From: Prochilodus magdalenae
Lineage: Eukaryota; Chordata; Actinopteri; Characiformes; Prochilodontidae
Direction: 5' to 3'
Assembly: GCA_024036415.1 (NCBI GenBank)
Contig: JAMWET010001363.1
Location: 434,001-498,000, forward strand
Length of the DNA stretch: 64,000 bases
This document shows positions 1 to 13,234 of the stretch, piece by piece. Each line of letters opens with the position of its first letter. The stretch's first letter is position 1. Under the pieces are notes generated by a model that worked only from the letters and a program-made list of their open reading frames with translations, ran no database searches and was not told the DNA's origin. The position numbers were made by a program, and so were the translations under genes.

Positions 1-2737
1 CCAACAGATTTAAGTATAATCAGTTGTGCTCAAACTTATTTGGAATGAAAATCTGTAGCCATGCTGGCTGTTTGCGAATAAGTTTGGATACCCTGTACTA
101 TGTGATATCCAGCATACATGTGATTATGGTACCTTGTTGTCCATTGACTTCTAATAGAAGAGTCGATGGGTTTTGTGTTCATTTTGGAGTACAGTGAAAC
201 TGCAGTAAGCTGTAATCAGTCAGACTAGGTCGAGAGACACTGCGGTATTCATTTAAAGTGGAATTCCATCGCTTTGTGATCATTTCTGGATGACAGTAAT
301 TTGATGTGAGTTAGACTTCTTTATAGTGGTGATGATAGAAACCAGAGGTCACAATATCTAAAAAGCAAATACAGCCAATATATCGACCAGCAAACCATCA
401 TATCTTCTGGGTTCCTACATGCATGTTTTCCAAGAAAAAAAAGAAGGCATCAGTGGTCTTCTTAGGCCACTTAGATTAGTCCAAATTTTGACACATGAAA
501 GCTCTGGTAATTTTGAGTAAGGGAGATTTTAGAGGCATTTAAACTCTTAAGATGTCTGGTTCACATCACCACCACTGTTAAACAATTCCGACTCTGTGCA
601 AACAACTCTAAATAACAGTGATTACACCTTAATGATTAAACTATGCAGGTATTTTCCACCAAAAAATGGTGGCATTCCCCATAACATCCATAATGGGCTG
701 ATGAATGAGAGCCTGTCTGAGGCAGCACATCTCAGGTGTTTAAACTGAGGGACATGAATGGTGGGATCAAATAATTCCACACTGTGACAGCCTGGAGTAG
801 GCCTACTGGAAGAGCTGTCATGCTTTTGTCTGCCTTCTTTCTAGCATTTTTTGACTATTCTTTGCCCAGTGGTATTTCCTCAGGGACTTTCACTCCTGGT
901 GATATACAAGTATGTGTATGCTTATTGCATGTTTTCTTATTCCTGCCACTTTAGTTTCATCTGCATTGGCCAAACAGCTCGGTTTGAGGAGCTGAAATGC
1001 CAGATGAGAGCATGACTAGAAAAAAACTTTATTGTCAATCAGGGGAATGTATGATATTGTAAATATGTAAAGTGAATTATTTGGTATTGCTCTGGATTGC
1101 AAATGCACCTTTAGCTATGAGCAGTGCCTTTGTCCTCGTGGGACAATCAACAATGTCAGAGACTTCTCTTCAGTTAACCGATCTGGTGTCACAACACACA
1201 TGGAAAGATAATGCACCAAACAATAAAATGTCTTCACAATAGTGTATTTTATATGCAATTATTCAGGCAAAAAATGTCATACACTAATAGGCATACAGTA
1301 CTTTTCCATACAGGCACAGCAGGGCACCATAAGGGAAACATGTGTAGAAAGCCTTTTCACTCATCAACCGTTGTATGTCACATGTGGCAAAGTGATAAAA
1401 CCTTCAGGAAACTGCTTATTCCCTTCAAAGCAATTGGTTACAAAATGTTCAATGTTTTAGCATTCAGCGCCACGTAATGTGAGAGACTATCGCTCTGCCT
1501 AATTGTTCAGGTGTCAGAACAGCGTTTTCCATGTGCAGTTTTTGAAAATAAAATATTTCTTTATTTTTGTACCAACTAACAAATTTTATTGCTCTTTCTA
1601 AATAAAAAGAACTTGGTCTGCATGTGTTTCATCTTTTTATTTGTGTGATTACGTAATAAACTCAACATTGTCATCAGAGTCTGCAGGCAAATGCAGGCTT
1701 AATAGCGGCCTAAAGTCACACTACATTTAGGGCTAAAATTGAATTATTTCACATTCATAACCTTTAAGAATACAATTTACATGCGTATATTGTAATGGCA
1801 TGGATAAATATCTGTACAGATTTCTTTTTCTTTAGAGGTTTTGAGTGGGATGAGTAGTATAGTTGATCAGAAAGGAAGCACTGCCCCCTTCTGGTTACAA
1901 ATTTTAGCACAGCCCAATTTTTACACACCACTGTCACTTAAGTCTCTTAACAACCTGTGGGATAGTTTGATAAACCAGTCCTTAATGCCATAGATAACCT
2001 TCAATCAAATAATCTCAGAAACACACACAGTATTGTCAACCAAATCACATGCACAGTCTTGCTTTACTGCATTCCCATGTATTTAAAGGTTTCAAGGTTT
2101 GTGATTAATAGTAGACTGTATTCACTGACTCATTGTAGCAACAAGAGATAAACATTCAATTACAGAGTTTTATCAGTCATACATACCATGGACACTATAT
2201 GAACACATGAACTGTCTGAAGTAAAAAAAAAAAAAACAAAGAATATGATTCTGCCAACCAGCAGCTGATAGAAAAAACTGTACAAATGTGCTTGTATAGT
2301 GAATTTTATGCTTGTAGCACCCCTGAATATTCCACATACACACACGCAATCATTTTTCTGCGAACTGTGGGGTTATTACATAGACTTCCGTTCTGTTCCT
2401 GCACCCCAACCTCAACCAGAAAACGCCTAACCTCAGCCCAAACCTTGTCCTTACCCTAACCTTTCCTGCCCCAAACTCAATGATTCTCATCGACCAGCTT
2501 GTGGCATGTGGCATAAACCTGACCCACACAAACACACACATGTACACACACCCATGTATACACACATATATTTTGGTGATCTTTGTTCAACACACACTAT
2601 CTCCTATTCTGCCCTCCAGCTCCAGCTGCCTGTCTTCTGTCAGAATGTATAGGGTGGAATATGTTGACTGGTTATTTGAGATATCAAACATCCAGTACAC
2701 GCACACATTTTCTCTCTCATGCAGACACACACAGACA
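1..2737. other. Intergenic AT-rich DNA
   Basis: No open frame here has a recognisable domain, and I see no splice-flanked coding block. Short frames around 1211-1477 look random. The stretch lies downstream of the 3' end of tril. Apart from a telomere-like low-complexity patch near 2.4 kb I see nothing to annotate. Confidence 0.6.
2371..2490. repeat. Degenerate CCTAAC-rich dispersed repeat
   Basis: The patch begins with the word ATTACATAGACTTC and continues as irregular ACCCTAACC-type units. The same opening word and the same type of tail recur at 47686-47803, so this is a dispersed family rather than chance. Such CCTAAC-rich tails are common in fish intergenic and intronic DNA. Its class is not clear. 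Confidence 0.5.
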
Positions 2738-2738
2738 C

Positions 2739-3984
<1,246 letters not shown>

Positions 3985-4800
3985 AAACAGGGGGATGCAA
4001 AAGTATAAGGTTAGACATAAAGTTAAAGATGAAATATGCAATATTTTAGCTAATCAGTTTAGCTAGAAAGACTAATCACCTCCCAAACTGACTTTAAAAT
4101 ATCTTCAGGAACATTAAAGCAGACTCTGAAGTGGTGGTACATTCTTCATAGAAGAGTCATTAGAAAATCAATCATTACAAAATCCAGAAACAGTGGTTTG
4201 CTAAAAGGTGTTAAAGTGTGAAAGGTTGAGAACTTTTTGGATGCAATGAGTATAGGTATGTTTGGATCAAAGAGGTGCAGATATTAATGAAAAGAACATC
4301 TCTCCATGAGGAGCATGGTAGTGCATCAAACATGCTTTGGGCTGGCGGTGAAGCCAGTGATACAGGGAACATTTCACTGCAAGACAAAAGAACACATTCA
4401 ATTAAAGAACAGCAATTTTTTCTGTTTGTATAAAAGACGAAAATGTTTTTGCCATGCCCCTCATAGACCCCGGTCTAAACGTAATCAAAAATCCATAGAA
4501 AACAGAGGACAAGTGCATGAAAGATGGCTCAGCAATCTCAGAGAACTAGAAGACATTTGAAGGGAAGAATGGAAGAAGAACTGAATAAGTCTCAGGTGGC
4601 TACAAAAAGCATTTACAAGCATCGATACTTGCAAAATAGACAATGTAGTATTTACTAAACACTGACCATGCAGGGTGCACTGACTTTTTCTTTAAGAAGA
4701 AGATAGAATTAAAATATAATCTTGCTTAAAATATTAAATGTTTCACTCCTTAACATAGTAACAGAAAGTTTGATGAGTGCTGCCAATTTTCTGGATACCA
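3985..4800 (+). mobile_element. Decayed Tc1-like DNA transposon relic
   Basis: The left edge (about 3988) has a worn terminal-repeat-like word, GGGGGATGCAAAAGT. The interior, read in several frames on the plus strand, keeps pieces typical of fish Tc1 transposases: a stretch near 4100-4170 (QTLKWWYILHRRVIRK), a stretch near 4290-4375 in the position of the usual GGGS.MLWG block, and the end region near 4480-4630 with an EEWKK-like remnant. The right side (4620-4800) matches, from memory, the terminal region of a common fish Tc1 family. Frames are shifted repeatedly and stops are frequent, so it is inactive. It ends about 200 bp from the tril stop codon and may lie in the tril 3' UTR. Confidence 0.75.
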
Positions 4801-5000
4801 CTTACACATGCCATCTTTGTTTTATGATAGTCCAGTAGTTCGGTGTTTTTACTTTACACAGCAACATGACAATATCATTATTTAGAACATGTCTAAAAAC
4901 TACACAGTCACAGCCCGCCCCCATCCTAATCCCCGCACAACATATAAACACACACACACAGGTGGTCACTCTCACTCTGTGACAAACACGCAGTCGTAAC

Positions 5001-7169
5001 CTAGTCAATGTATCTCTGCATCGTGGCATCATCCTCTCTGCAGCCAGGCACACTGCTGTATATCCTCTCCCCTGTGAACTGGATCAGATCTCCCTCTTCG
5101 GCCAGCGCGCGCCCGCTCCTGTACGCGCTAAACTCGGACGACGCGCAGGCTGTTGCCATGGCAGCACGAAAAGGCGTGCGCGCGGAGTACGAGTACGCTC
5201 TCCCGCCCTTGATCCTGCTGCTTCTTCTCTTCCTCCTCCTCGCGAGCGCCCGCGCCAGACCCGCACCGCCAAGCATCAGCGCGAGCAGCATGCTCAGCGC
5301 CAGAGCCGCCGCGGCCACATTCAACGCATCCGCTTCGCGTGAGCCGGGCCCTGTCACGAAGCCCGCGCAGTGCTCACGTGAAGCCATGTGGCACGAAGCT
5401 CCCTCTACGACGCTCTCCACGCACGCCATGTAGGCGGAGTCCGGGCGGAGTTCACGTAACGTAAGTGCCCTGCTCGCGCCGTTCTCGTACGCGTAGCGCG
5501 GGAAGCGCGCAGAGTTGCCAAGGCGGTCGAAGAAAACCCGAAAGAGCAGCGCGACCTCGCCGCGGTCAGTCACCACGTTCCAGCGGACAGTGGCCGTAGT
5601 GTCTGTGACCTCGTCCACGGTCACGTTAGCGATGTGGTGACGGTTAAAGTGACAGGCGTCCGTTAACACAGCAGTTCGTTCATGTAGCGAGGAGTCGACA
5701 AGTTGCTGAGCGACAGCAGCGTCCTTAGTTGTTATGGGGACTATCTTTGTTGTCAATGTTCCCGTAAGGGCTCGTGGTTTCCCACGCTTTCTGTTTTTGC
5801 CAGCTCTTTGCCTTGTTCTCATGTTCTTCTCTCTTCGCTCTGCGGGAGGCTCCTCGCGGTCCTCTGCACCTCCTTCACCCACCACTTCTGCATTTCCCTT
5901 CATCATCTCCTCCAGGTCCTCAGCTGCGCAAGAGTTCCTCTGCTCTATCGCCTCAAGTCGCTCATCTCCCTCTTTCTCTTCCTCCTCCTCCTTTTCTTCT
6001 TCCCTCTCGCGGCACCGCACCGCCAGGTCTCCGCCAACCCCCGCACGACTTCTCAGTGCTTCTGCGCGACAGCCGCACGTCCACTCGTTGTCCCGCAGGT
6101 CGAGCGCGCGCAGGGCCGAGTTTGCCCCGAGTGCGCCTTGCTCCAATCTTGCAAGCCTGTTGTCCCGCAATGTGAGCACGCGAAGGCGCGCGAGGTGCGC
6201 GAAGGCAGCCTCGTGCACGCGGGCGATCTGGTTGGCACTCAGGTCAAGGCTTTCGAGGCGCTCGAGCGGGTCTAGGAGTCCCGCGGGCACTTCTGTCAGC
6301 GTGTTGCCGTCCAGCGCAAGCTCCCGCAGGCGCGTGAGGCCCGCCAGAGCCTCAGGCTCGAGCCGCGTGATCCTGTTCCCACTCAGCGAGAGGGTCGAGA
6401 GCCTGCTCAAGTCCTGGAATATGCGGGCGCCCACGTGCGTGATGTGGTTGCGTGCAAGGAGCAGGGTTGTGAGCGACTTCAGGTTTGCAAAGGTGCGCGC
6501 GTCGCGCAGCTCTGTCTGCCGGTTGTCGGAGAGGTTCAGCAACTGCAGGCGCGTGAGGTTGGCGAAGGCGGTGGAGTGCACGTGGCGCAGACGATTGGAC
6601 TCGAGCCTCAGCGCCACCAAACCGGACAGAGACTCGAAAACGGACTCACGCAGCGTCTCTAGCGCGTTTCCGTCGAGTCGCAGCCGCACCACGCTCGATA
6701 AGTTCCCGAAGGTCTCTGAGTCGAGCTCCTCGATGAGGTTGTCGTTAACATAGAGCACGGCAAGCTTCGTTAGTGGCTGCAGAGCGCGTGGAGGCATGGC
6801 GGAGAGGACGTTGTGGCCAAGGTACAACTCCTGCAGCTCGGAGAGCCTCGTGAACGCGCGCGGATGCACATGCCCGATGCGGTTGAACTGCAGGTCGAGG
6901 CGTGCCAATTGACTGTAGCGCGGCAGGTCGCGCGCGCCCAAGGCGTCGATGAAGTTGCCCGCTAAGACAAGGACACGCACGAGTTGCGCACTCTCCGCCG
7001 GCGGCGCGCTCGGCACCGTGCGCAGCCCGCGGTTGCTGCACAGGACGTGTTGCGGCGCGCGTCCACATTCGCAACGCTCCGGGCACAGAGCGTGTGATGA
7101 AAGAACAGCAGCGGGAAGCAGCGCGAGGCAGACGGTAGGGAGGAGGAGAAGGAACGCGCGCGCGGCCAT
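5001..7169 (-). CDS. tril: TRIL, LRR/fibronectin III single-pass membrane protein
   Basis: Single-exon gene for a 722-aa type I membrane protein. TRIL in mammals is a TLR4 (and TLR3) accessory protein; frog Tril also acts on BMP signalling. Seen in order: signal peptide (about 1-25), cysteine-rich LRR N-cap with CPERCECG (29-44), about a dozen LxxLxLxxN leucine-rich repeats (66-360), C-cap with WTCGC (363-367), a Glu/Lys-rich linker (388-470), a fibronectin III domain (about 505-607), a membrane helix (about 615-642) followed by RRRKRR, and an 80-residue cytoplasmic tail. Human TRIL is 811 aa, so this copy is somewhat shorter. The frame is open upstream to 7355, but the Met at 7169 directly precedes a good signal peptide and is preferred. 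The gene is strikingly GC-rich in third positions compared with its AT-rich flanks. The family assignment rests on domain order and on the neighbouring prr15 and wipf3. Confidence 0.9.
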   Translation of the reverse strand: MAARAFLLLLPTVCLALLPAAVLSSHALCPERCECGRAPQHVLCSNRGLRTVPSAPPAESAQLVRVLVLAGNFIDALGARDLPRYSQLARLDLQFNRIGHVHPRAFTRLSELQELYLGHNVLSAMPPRALQPLTKLAVLYVNDNLIEELDSETFGNLSSVVRLRLDGNALETLRESVFESLSGLVALRLESNRLRHVHSTAFANLTRLQLLNLSDNRQTELRDARTFANLKSLTTLLLARNHITHVGARIFQDLSRLSTLSLSGNRITRLEPEALAGLTRLRELALDGNTLTEVPAGLLDPLERLESLDLSANQIARVHEAAFAHLARLRVLTLRDNRLARLEQGALGANSALRALDLRDNEWTCGCRAEALRSRAGVGGDLAVRCREREEEKEEEEEKEGDERLEAIEQRNSCAAEDLEEMMKGNAEVVGEGGAEDREEPPAERREKNMRTRQRAGKNRKRGKPRALTGTLTTKIVPITTKDAAVAQQLVDSSLHERTAVLTDACHFNRHHIANVTVDEVTDTTATVRWNVVTDRGEVALLFRVFFDRLGNSARFPRYAYENGASRALTLRELRPDSAYMACVESVVEGASCHMASREHCAGFVTGPGSREADALNVAAAALALSMLLALMLGGAGLARALARRRKRRSSRIKGGRAYSYSARTPFRAAMATACASSEFSAYRSGRALAEEGDLIQFTGERIYSSVPGCREDDATMQRYID

Positions 7170-7302
7170 TCCCAGGAAAGTGCAGTGGACATTCCTCTGC
7201 TGCGGTCCCGCTTGTCCAGAGCGCGTTTTAGGAACAATAAGCGCGAGCAGCGGGAGCTTCAGCAGCCCTGCAGATCCAGCTGCAGTGAAAACTAAAGGCA
7301 GA

Positions 7303-7349
7303 CAGAGAGAGAAAGAAAGAGAGAGAAAGAAAGAGAGAGAGAGAGAGAG
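7303..7349. repeat. GA-rich microsatellite upstream of tril
   Basis: Imperfect GAGA/GAAA run about 135-180 bp upstream of the tril start codon, probably in its 5' UTR or promoter. On the coding strand it is a CT tract. Confidence 0.85.
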
Positions 7350-9660
7350 CAACAAAGAGGAAACGTCCGCCTACTGCAGCCCCTCTCACTCCACTAGTGG
7401 TCATCTGGTGCAGATTACACACACACACACGCACACACCCAAACATATGCACAGATTTACACTCACTTGCACGAACATACAGGAATGAAGCAAATATTGG
7501 ACAGACTGTTTCAAATGCAAATCACTGCCAAAAATTGAACGCATTAAAAGGCAGATTGTGCCGACATTCATCTACAAATGATGTACAGGTTCAAATCAAG
7601 TAGCTTTAATTTGCTTTCATGCAGATGTTGTTAAATAATGGTGTCTATATGTAAACCTATATGTAAACCACAGAGATGCCCAAAGAAAAAGTCATAGATC
7701 TCTTGTCATTTATCTCCAGTCAGAACAGCCATTTTCATTTTTCAGAGTGAGGAAGAAAACAGAAAACATATGGCTGCTGTCAGAACAAAACCGCTTTTCT
7801 TCAAAATGATAACTTTACAGTAGTGCAAGTTAAAGGAACCAGACTTGTATCCAGTTTTATTTTTGATCCATTTTCTTCAGCCTATTATGAAGGACAACAG
7901 GTACTTTCAAATCATGTCAAAAACAGGTAAAAGGTTTTATTCCGATAGCAGCTGCATTTAGCATAAAAAAAAGCCAAAACAACTTTCCCAGTGTATCAAT
8001 ATCAACATTTCCAGTATTCATTGTGTTCCCCCTTACACCTTTATTACAGCTTCCATACTGGCTTTCAGTTCCTCAGAGAAATCCATAGAAATACTTTTCC
8101 ACAACTGCAAAGTTCAGTATGAGAAGTTTCATTTTCTGCTTCTCAAGATTCTCAGTGATCTCATACTCTTTCAGTGATGCTGAATCTGGACAATGGAGTG
8201 ATCAGTTCATTGTTCTGAGAACACCAGCAGCTTCTTTGTTTCATTGCACGTTCTTCTGTTTCCTCTTCTCAGTCTACTGCACATCCTTTTAGGCACACAT
8301 CGCTGATTTACTTCTTCTCAGAAATAAAGATAAATGCAGTTTTGTAAACAAGTATTTACTGTCATGGACCAGCCAGCATTAAAGTGTGCCTTTTTTACCA
8401 TCAGTGTAGAGAACAACACATACAAGTACACACACACTATGCCTTGGAGTTTGGGCACAAATCACCCCTCCCCCTTTCTCCCCTCAACTGCCGGCCAGAT
8501 GTGGACAACAGCCCCCTAATGACACACATACACAGTGTGAATATGTGTAGAGCAGCCTTTTTTTCCCACGAGGGTCCCATAGGGACTCAGTCCTGAATGC
8601 TTGCTTGAAAAGACTGAATGGATCCAGGGAAACACCACGAGAGCAAGAGGAAAAGAAGTCCAGAAAGACATTTCTCAGCTGAAATTCTTCTCTCAGGCTG
8701 CGCGCCAGGCCGTGGGAAGAGGTCCTCCTGGGTGAATGTGTGGGTGGACATATTAATTATGTGACCCTGACATTTATAAACGAGACTGTACAAACAGAAG
8801 AATGGCAGAGAGAGGAGACAGTACAGAATCAATTTGTACAAACCTTTCCTTTGTTACTATTAAAGAAATACTCCAGAATAACATCAGCCTTCAAACATCT
8901 GCAGCACATGGTTGATTTGCACAGGCAATAAATTAGACATATTTCCTAGAAAAGAAAATCCCACTTATAATTGAACATTCATAATAGAAGCCAAAGCACT
9001 CATTTCACAACTTTGGCTTCTATTAAAACTGCAATGCAAGTCAGCAGGCTTTTTGCTCTTCTTTTTCTAAAAGCAGGTTTATACTACTACTTTTGCCATG
9101 ATATGGCCATCACAGACATAATTAGATAAAATGAAGATGACAAAGAAAAGCTTTACTATACAGCTTAAATATGTTAGCATGATGATGGGCCTTATTCCCC
9201 TTTATCCCCAACCATGAAAAAGTCTTAATTTTTGCTGCATAAATAAAATAATTCTATATACTTACCTGTAGCAAAAATGTAGACAAGTTCTTGTCAACAT
9301 TGAGGTGACTTGTCTGCAGGCTGCAACCAAGGAGTTAACACTTCAGTAAGCAAGGTTAATTCGCCTATTATAAAAATGGTACAAAAAATATAAATAAGAG
9401 AACTATTTTTTATCATGGTATGACAGATCTTTAGCCTGACTGACTCTTGCTGATGTCATTAAAAGGAACACTATCTTTGTTTACTGAATCTTGTCAACAA
9501 CACTGTGGTTGTTTCAGAGCCCACCTGAGTTTGCATTATAATAGTTTAAATTTGAAACAATGAATAAGAAATCCCATATGTTTTTTTTTTGCAAGTTGCA
9601 TGAAGGTATAACTGCTTTGACCACGTACGGTGTTCTTTTTCAGTTTTTGGAACCGATGAA
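7350..9660. other. Intergenic DNA upstream of tril
   Basis: Apart from a short CA run near 7418-7440, this is unique AT-rich sequence without a supported coding exon. It presumably contains tril promoter elements, but I could not point to a clear TATA box or other strong motif. Confidence 0.5.
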
Positions 9661-10002
9661 TGGGTGCAGTGAAGTTTGTTGGCCCAGGGGTTATAGCTGT
9701 CGCATCCCAGCAAAAAGGGTCTGGGTTCGATTCACAGCTAGTGTGTCCAGGATCCTTTCTGTATGGAGTTTGCACATTCTCCCCATGTCTGTGTGGGTTT
9801 CCTCTTTCAGTACAAAGACATGCAGTCAGGTGATTTGGAGATGTTAAATTGCCCCCTAGGTGAGTAAATGGGTATGTCTCTGTGTCTACCCTGTGTGGAC
9901 TGGTGGCCTGCCTCGATCGCTTCCTGCCTTCCAGCCATTGAATATTAGATAGCACCCCCTGTGACAAAAGAATGAGGCTGGCTAAAAGATGAGTGAGTAA
10001 AT
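9661..10002 (+). mobile_element. tRNA-derived SINE copy
   Basis: A tRNA-like head carries a clear pol III B-box, GGTTCGATTC, at 9724-9733. The body that follows (GGAGTTTGCACATTCTCCCC, then GTGTGGGTTTCCTC) is the conserved central part of a family of fish SINEs that I recognise. The copy ends near 10000 in a GAGTGAGTAA-type tail. It is diverged, so old. Frames of about 95 and 143 codons across it are not genes. Confidence 0.85.
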
Positions 10003-11523
10003 CTGATGCTGTGGTAAATTACCCAGTAGAGACAAAATGGCAGTCGAGAACAGATGTTCAAAGGTTGTTCTTAGATGCAGGTAAAAGGGAAACTGTTATG
10101 CTTTTCCAGTTTATCCCCTTCCATTAGTATGTTATGTAGCATTTTGTGCATGCAAAGTTCTAAAGCCCAAAGTATTCAGATACTTAATGCCTTAGTGGAA
10201 TTTCCGTTGTTTACTCTGTTAAAAGGTGATGTAATCTAGCAATACAATCCTTATTGCCTGCCTAACAGCAAGCTTGGCACATCCTTGCACATCACACAGA
10301 GTGTTAAAAAATAAAATTGACTGTCAGGATCGGACTGACTCAAACTGATACCATTGTTGATGCTCTGGCAGTTGTCTAGAGAGCAGAACAGAGTGATTAA
10401 GCTGACCAATCACAGCACGCCGGGTCATCTAGAAGTGGGGCTCAAAGAAATAGGAGATCAAAGACAGCTCAGGAGCTTAGGCAGAGTGTGAATACAGATT
10501 TAAAGTATTATAAATACATTAGGATTACCTTATTTCCTTTCTGGATAACTATGTTCTGTGTTGCCATATGCACTTCCATCGGTGTTTAACACAGCCAAAG
10601 CAACACTACTACTGGTCGAGGATGTGAATTCACAAATTAATTTGATGGGACATTTAGTATGTGAAATATATTCTCAGCAGTGACAAATGTAATTAAAATC
10701 AATTAGTCTGACACTGGGGTCTATAAAAGTGATCATCAGCACAAAATATTGAAGGAGAACAGTTTCCATTAGGTAGAACCAAGCTCTGTCCAACAGGCCA
10801 AAACAAACCTAAAACAAAGTGTTCGCTTTCATTTTGACATGTTATGGTTTTATTCACACATAAGCCAAAAGCAATTAATGCATAATGCAGTGGATTTAAA
10901 GTAAGTTTCCAAGCTCTGTCAAACAGGTCCAAACAAGTTCAAAACTAAGTCATTTTGACATGTTTTTTTTTTTTTTGACACTTTTTTTACATGTACAAAC
11001 ATAAGTGATGGCATATAGTATTTGCCCAGGATTTCAGTTGCAGTACCCTGTGCTATGTGATATCCAACAAATGTGCAGGACTGCCATCATCTCACAGTTT
11101 ACATTAGGCCCTACAGTGCAAGGAAACACATCTTCTCTGTGCAAATAGATTGTGCGCTACTACAGATGTCACAGATTTCTTATGTAGAGACACCTGAAAG
11201 AAGGGAAGTTCCAGATGTTCCATATTTCATCCAGATTGTGCCTTTTGGAAAGACTAGAGGAAGAGTGATGATCCTGCTGTTTGCACAGCTTTAACAATAA
11301 GAGGAACTGTTCCAGCTGAGAGGCTGATCAGCTCTCAGACTGCACTAAAGTGTTTACGGCTTTGCGAAAGTGCCAGCGCGTTTGTTGGCTTTATCTAAAT
11401 AATAAGCACATTGTGTTGTCACACTGTGGTGGTCCGGCAAAATGTGAGACATCACACAGCAAGACAAGCATTCAAACCAGAACCAAAATAACCACCAACA
11501 CACACATTTAGCATTACCTCCGT

Positions 11524-11524
11524 A

Positions 11525-11577
<53 letters not shown>
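11524..11577. repeat. (TG)n microsatellite
   Basis: About 54 bp of TG dinucleotides. A separate GA run lies nearby at 11679-11701. Confidence 0.95.
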
Positions 11578-11579
<2 letters not shown>

Positions 11580-12950
11580 TCAGTGAAACCCCTAAACGTC
11601 AGTGAGATCACTTCCTGTCTATCCGTCAAATGAATTTGTCTACTGGACCCTGCAGACACCAGCACAGCTGTAAAACAAAGAGAGAGAGAGAGAGAGAGAG
11701 AGCTGAGATAGCAAAACTAAACAAAAGAGAATAGAGAGGTTAGAGAGAGAACAAGAGTGAGTAAGATTTGTAAAGGAATGGAGAGTGTGGAACAGATGTG
11801 GACAAAACAAAGGCATGTGGCAGAGAACAGGGGAGGAAGGAAGAGAGAGGCGGGGAGATTCATTCACATTTGTCTGCCATTATAAACTGGTCTTTATAAG
11901 AGCACACCGGTGTCAGAACAAAAACTTGTGTAGGGCTATTTAACGAAAAGGAGAAAAACATTACTAACCAAGTATGGACCTTGATGTGAACCATTTGGAA
12001 TTTGGTGTTTTTGATATTTCTGTTGGTGTTTGGTAACATGATAAAGACATTTCACAAACTTGACATAGCTGTATCCTAAATACAGTACATACAAAGTAAA
12101 TACAAATAAATATACTATGGGAGAGGGAGGCATCATATTTTCACCCATTTTTTAAAATCATGTTATATGTGGATCATAATGCTACAAATTCAATATAAAA
12201 TAAAGGAATGAAGTCTTGGGCTCTTTTTTAAACTTATTTTCAGGACATAACAACAAACAATTTGTTGTTAATCATTATTTACAGGCTCAATCTTTCAAAT
12301 AAAACATTTCGAACATTCCAACAAAATTGCAATTAAATTTTTTTTTCATTCATGTTTGCAGTATTGTAAAGTTAGCAGGACATTAGCTGAAGTATTTTTG
12401 GACTGATAATTCAAAGACTGAGAGTGACACTAGAGTCTTTTCATCTAAAATGAGTTGATTAAGAAAGAGTATTTATTACAGAAATGATAATAAGACATTA
12501 GAGTCATAATAAATCATACAACTTTTACTTTCTCGACTTCTGTACATTTGAAGGCAATTTCTATTTTTACAGATGTAAATTACTGGAGGATATCTCAACT
12601 GTAGCTTAAGTACATGGTTTGTGTACTTTGCCCTCCGCTGACTTTCCCAGACATGCCATGCATCTGCGTAGATGCTGAAAACATTAAATAGTAAAAGTGT
12701 GACAAGATGCCCCTTACATAAATGTACATAAACATAAAAACGTGCAATTCTAGCAAATCTGAGCACCCAACTAATGTTTATATGACTCTTTCTCTCGTTC
12801 ACCTTCTCTCTCTCTGTAATAAAGTACCTACATCAAACACTTCCACTCTGAAATTAGTTCAAAATCAACATTTGATCTTCTGAGCACTAAAAATATACTC
12901 AAAACATGCTCTCATTTCAAAAGGTCATCAGAAAAAATGCTTTATCCCTC

Positions 12951-12951
<1 letters not shown>

Positions 12952-12994
<43 letters not shown>

Positions 12995-13234
12995 CGCACA
13001 CACACGCACACACATGCACACACACACTCCCACACGCACACACACACACACACACGCACACACACACATACGCACACGCACACGTACACACACACAGGCA
13101 CACGTGCACACGCACACGCACACGCACGCACACACACACACACACACATGTACACACACACACACACACACCCACTCCCAGACGCACACACACATACACA
13201 CACACACGCACATACGCACACACACGCACACACA
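12952..13234. repeat. Compound CA-rich microsatellite, about 283 bp
   Basis: A long CA array with frequent CG and TA variants (CACGCA, CATGCA, CACTCCCACA). A similar CACTCCCA interruption recurs near 13027 and 13173, which suggests expansion by internal duplication. It is open in five frames, all artefacts. Confidence 0.96.

Noticed and set aside
5734..6753. A 339-codon plus-strand open frame
   Set aside because: It is the exact antisense of the tril leucine-rich-repeat region, is Ser/Arg low-complexity, and is explained by the high GC3 of tril.
9536..9967. A 143-codon minus-strand frame and a 95-codon plus-strand frame
   Set aside because: Both lie over a SINE copy with a pol III B-box.
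12952..13234. Possible CRISPR-like array because of regular short repeats
   Set aside because: It is a dinucleotide microsatellite without unique spacers, and the DNA is vertebrate.
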